From contig MWAC01000320.1 of the NCBI GenBank assembly GCA_002068815.1, positions 1 through 6,278 of the forward strand: a stretch of DNA of 6,278 nt, written 5' to 3'. This DNA is from Firmicutes bacterium ADurb.Bin467. Lineage in GTDB: Bacteria; Bacillota; Clostridia; Christensenellales; Aristaeellaceae. Position 1 is the first letter of the stretch; every line of letters starts with the position of its first letter. The notes beneath the pieces are model-generated. The model was given only the letters and a program-made list of their open reading frames with translations, made no database searches and was not told the DNA's origin. This document shows, one piece after another, positions 5,254 through 6,278 of the stretch. Made by a program: the position numbers and the translations under genes.

Positions 5254-6278
5254 ATGCAGCCGGTGGAAATCATCAGTCTGGTGCTGTTCGTGGTCATGTA
5301 TGGACTCATGCTCGGGGTATCGAAATACCGCCCGTTCTTCTCCTGCGGGGCCGCGCTGCTGTTCATCCTGATGGGCCAGATCCCCTCGCTGGGATTCTCC
5401 TTTCAGCCGAAGGACGCTGTCGCGGCGATCGACTGGAACGTGCTCATGATGATCGCCGGGACGATGGGCACGGTGTTCCTGTTCATCGACTCGAAGATGC
5501 CCAACCGCATGAGCGACGCCATCATCGCGAGGATGCCGAACGTCATGTGGATGACGGTGGCCATCTCGCTGTTCGCGGGCTTCGTGTCCGCGTTCGTCGA
5601 CAACGTCGCGACCGTCCTGATGATCGCGCCGGTCGCGCTCGCGATCTGCAAGAAGCTCGGCATCTCGCCCGTGCCCGCGATCATCTGCATCGCGATCTCG
5701 AGCAATTTGCAGGGCGCGGCGACGCTCGTGGGCGACACGACGAGCATATTGCTCGCGAAGGCCGCAAAGCTCGACTTCGCGGACTTCTTCGTGGATTCCG
5801 GGCGCGTCGGCATGTTCTGGGTCGTGCAGGCGGGCGCGCTGCTCTCCGGGCTCGTGATCGCCTTCATGTTCCGCAAGGAGAAGAAGCCCATCAACACCGA
5901 GGACCGCACGCCGGTCGAGGACGAGGTGCCCGGCATGCTGCTGCTTTTGACGGTGCTCACGCTGATCGCCGCCTCGTTCATCCCCTACAAGGACACCGCG
6001 GCCCCCGGGCAACTCTACAAGCCCGACATCACAAACGGCATCATCTGCGTCGGCTATTTCGCGATCGGCCTGGTCTACGAGGCCGGCTTTCAGAACAAGG
6101 GCGCGCTCGTCAAGACGTCGATCAAGGAGCTCGATTACTTCACGCTGTTCCTGCTCGCCGGGCTGTTCATCGTGATCGGGGCCGTCGAGAGGGCCGGCCT
6201 GATTGACCGCATCGGCGGGATCATCGCGGCGATCGGCGGCGACGGCAGCCGCGGAAGCATCTTCCTGATCTATACGGT
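5254..6278 (+). CDS. SLC13/ArsB/CitM-type ion transporter, N-terminal part (3' end outside window)
   Basis: The ATG at 5254 follows AAAGGGG by 8 nt, and 341 codons stay open to the window edge. The protein is polytopic: hydrophobic segments lie near residues 5-21, 30-48, 62-79, 98-115, 118-133, 139-152, 186-206, 227-242, 260-275 and 295-311. Characteristic ion-transporter-superfamily stretches are FVDNVATVLMIAPVALAI (114-131) and SSNLQGAATLVGDTTSILL (149-167), the S-N-x-x-G-x-A-T-L-x-G-D hairpin loop seen in ArsB, NhaD, CitM and DASS relatives. A charged cytoplasmic loop is near 207-226. It is expected to be a cation-coupled carrier or antiporter in the inner membrane; substrate (carboxylate, inorganic anion or sodium/proton exchange) cannot be chosen. 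The 187-nt gap, hairpin and own promoter suggest a transcription unit separate from the upstream operon. Confidence 0.85.
   Translation, partial: MQPVEIISLVLFVVMYGLMLGVSKYRPFFSCGAALLFILMGQIPSLGFSFQPKDAVAAIDWNVLMMIAGTMGTVFLFIDSKMPNRMSDAIIARMPNVMWMTVAISLFAGFVSAFVDNVATVLMIAPVALAICKKLGISPVPAIICIAISSNLQGAATLVGDTTSILLAKAAKLDFADFFVDSGRVGMFWVVQAGALLSGLVIAFMFRKEKKPINTEDRTPVEDEVPGMLLLLTVLTLIAASFIPYKDTAAPGQLYKPDITNGIICVGYFAIGLVYEAGFQNKGALVKTSIKELDYFTLFLLAGLFIVIGAVERAGLIDRIGGIIAAIGGDGSRGSIFLIYT

Noticed and set aside
5107..6012. Long minus-strand frame opposite the transporter
   Set aside because: Its translation is rich in His, Arg and Asp with no recognisable domain, as expected antisense to a GC-rich gene, while the plus strand encodes a clear membrane protein with its own ribosome binding site.

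Overview
This GC-rich window, with codons that end mostly in G or C, looks like a chromosomal segment of a high-GC Firmicutes-type bacterium, possibly a gut Clostridia lineage. That guess rests on strong GGAGG/AAGGGG ribosome binding sites, near-consensus vegetative promoters and the gene content; nothing here proves the taxon. No rRNA, tRNA, transposase or CRISPR was seen.

Layout: (1) At the left edge is the C-terminal end of a plus-strand gene that reads like a ROK-family protein (1-140). It runs tail-to-tail into, and overlaps by 16 bp, a minus-strand ROK transcriptional regulator (125-1264). (2) A 445-bp divergent intergenic region follows. It holds a tandem array of a 74-bp unit (three perfect copies plus 67 bp of a fourth, 1281-1569), a minus-strand promoter, an imperfect dyad at 1604-1637 suited to an operator, and a perfect-consensus plus-strand promoter (TTGACA-17-TATAAT, 1643-1671). 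(3) A tight plus-strand operon (gaps of 13, 5 and 5 nt) encodes a HAD-type phosphatase, a deoxyhypusine synthase-like protein whose gene carries a 1-bp frameshift, a PfkB/RfaE-type sugar kinase and a GmhA-like SIS isomerase. (4) After a GC-rich hairpin and a probable second promoter, a polytopic ion transporter (SLC13/ArsB/CitM type) starts at 5254 and runs off the right edge.

Taken together, an isomerase with the GmhA zinc-ligand set, a heptose-kinase-like PfkB enzyme and a HAD phosphatase suggest three steps of a heptose- or ketose-phosphate pathway under control of a divergently encoded ROK regulator. The nucleotidyltransferase half of HldE and a typical GmhB are absent from the window, and a deoxyhypusine synthase-fold protein sits between phosphatase and kinase. 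The operon is therefore not the standard ADP-heptose pathway. Its substrate and the role of the deoxyhypusine synthase-like protein are open, and this is the best candidate in the window for an undescribed system.
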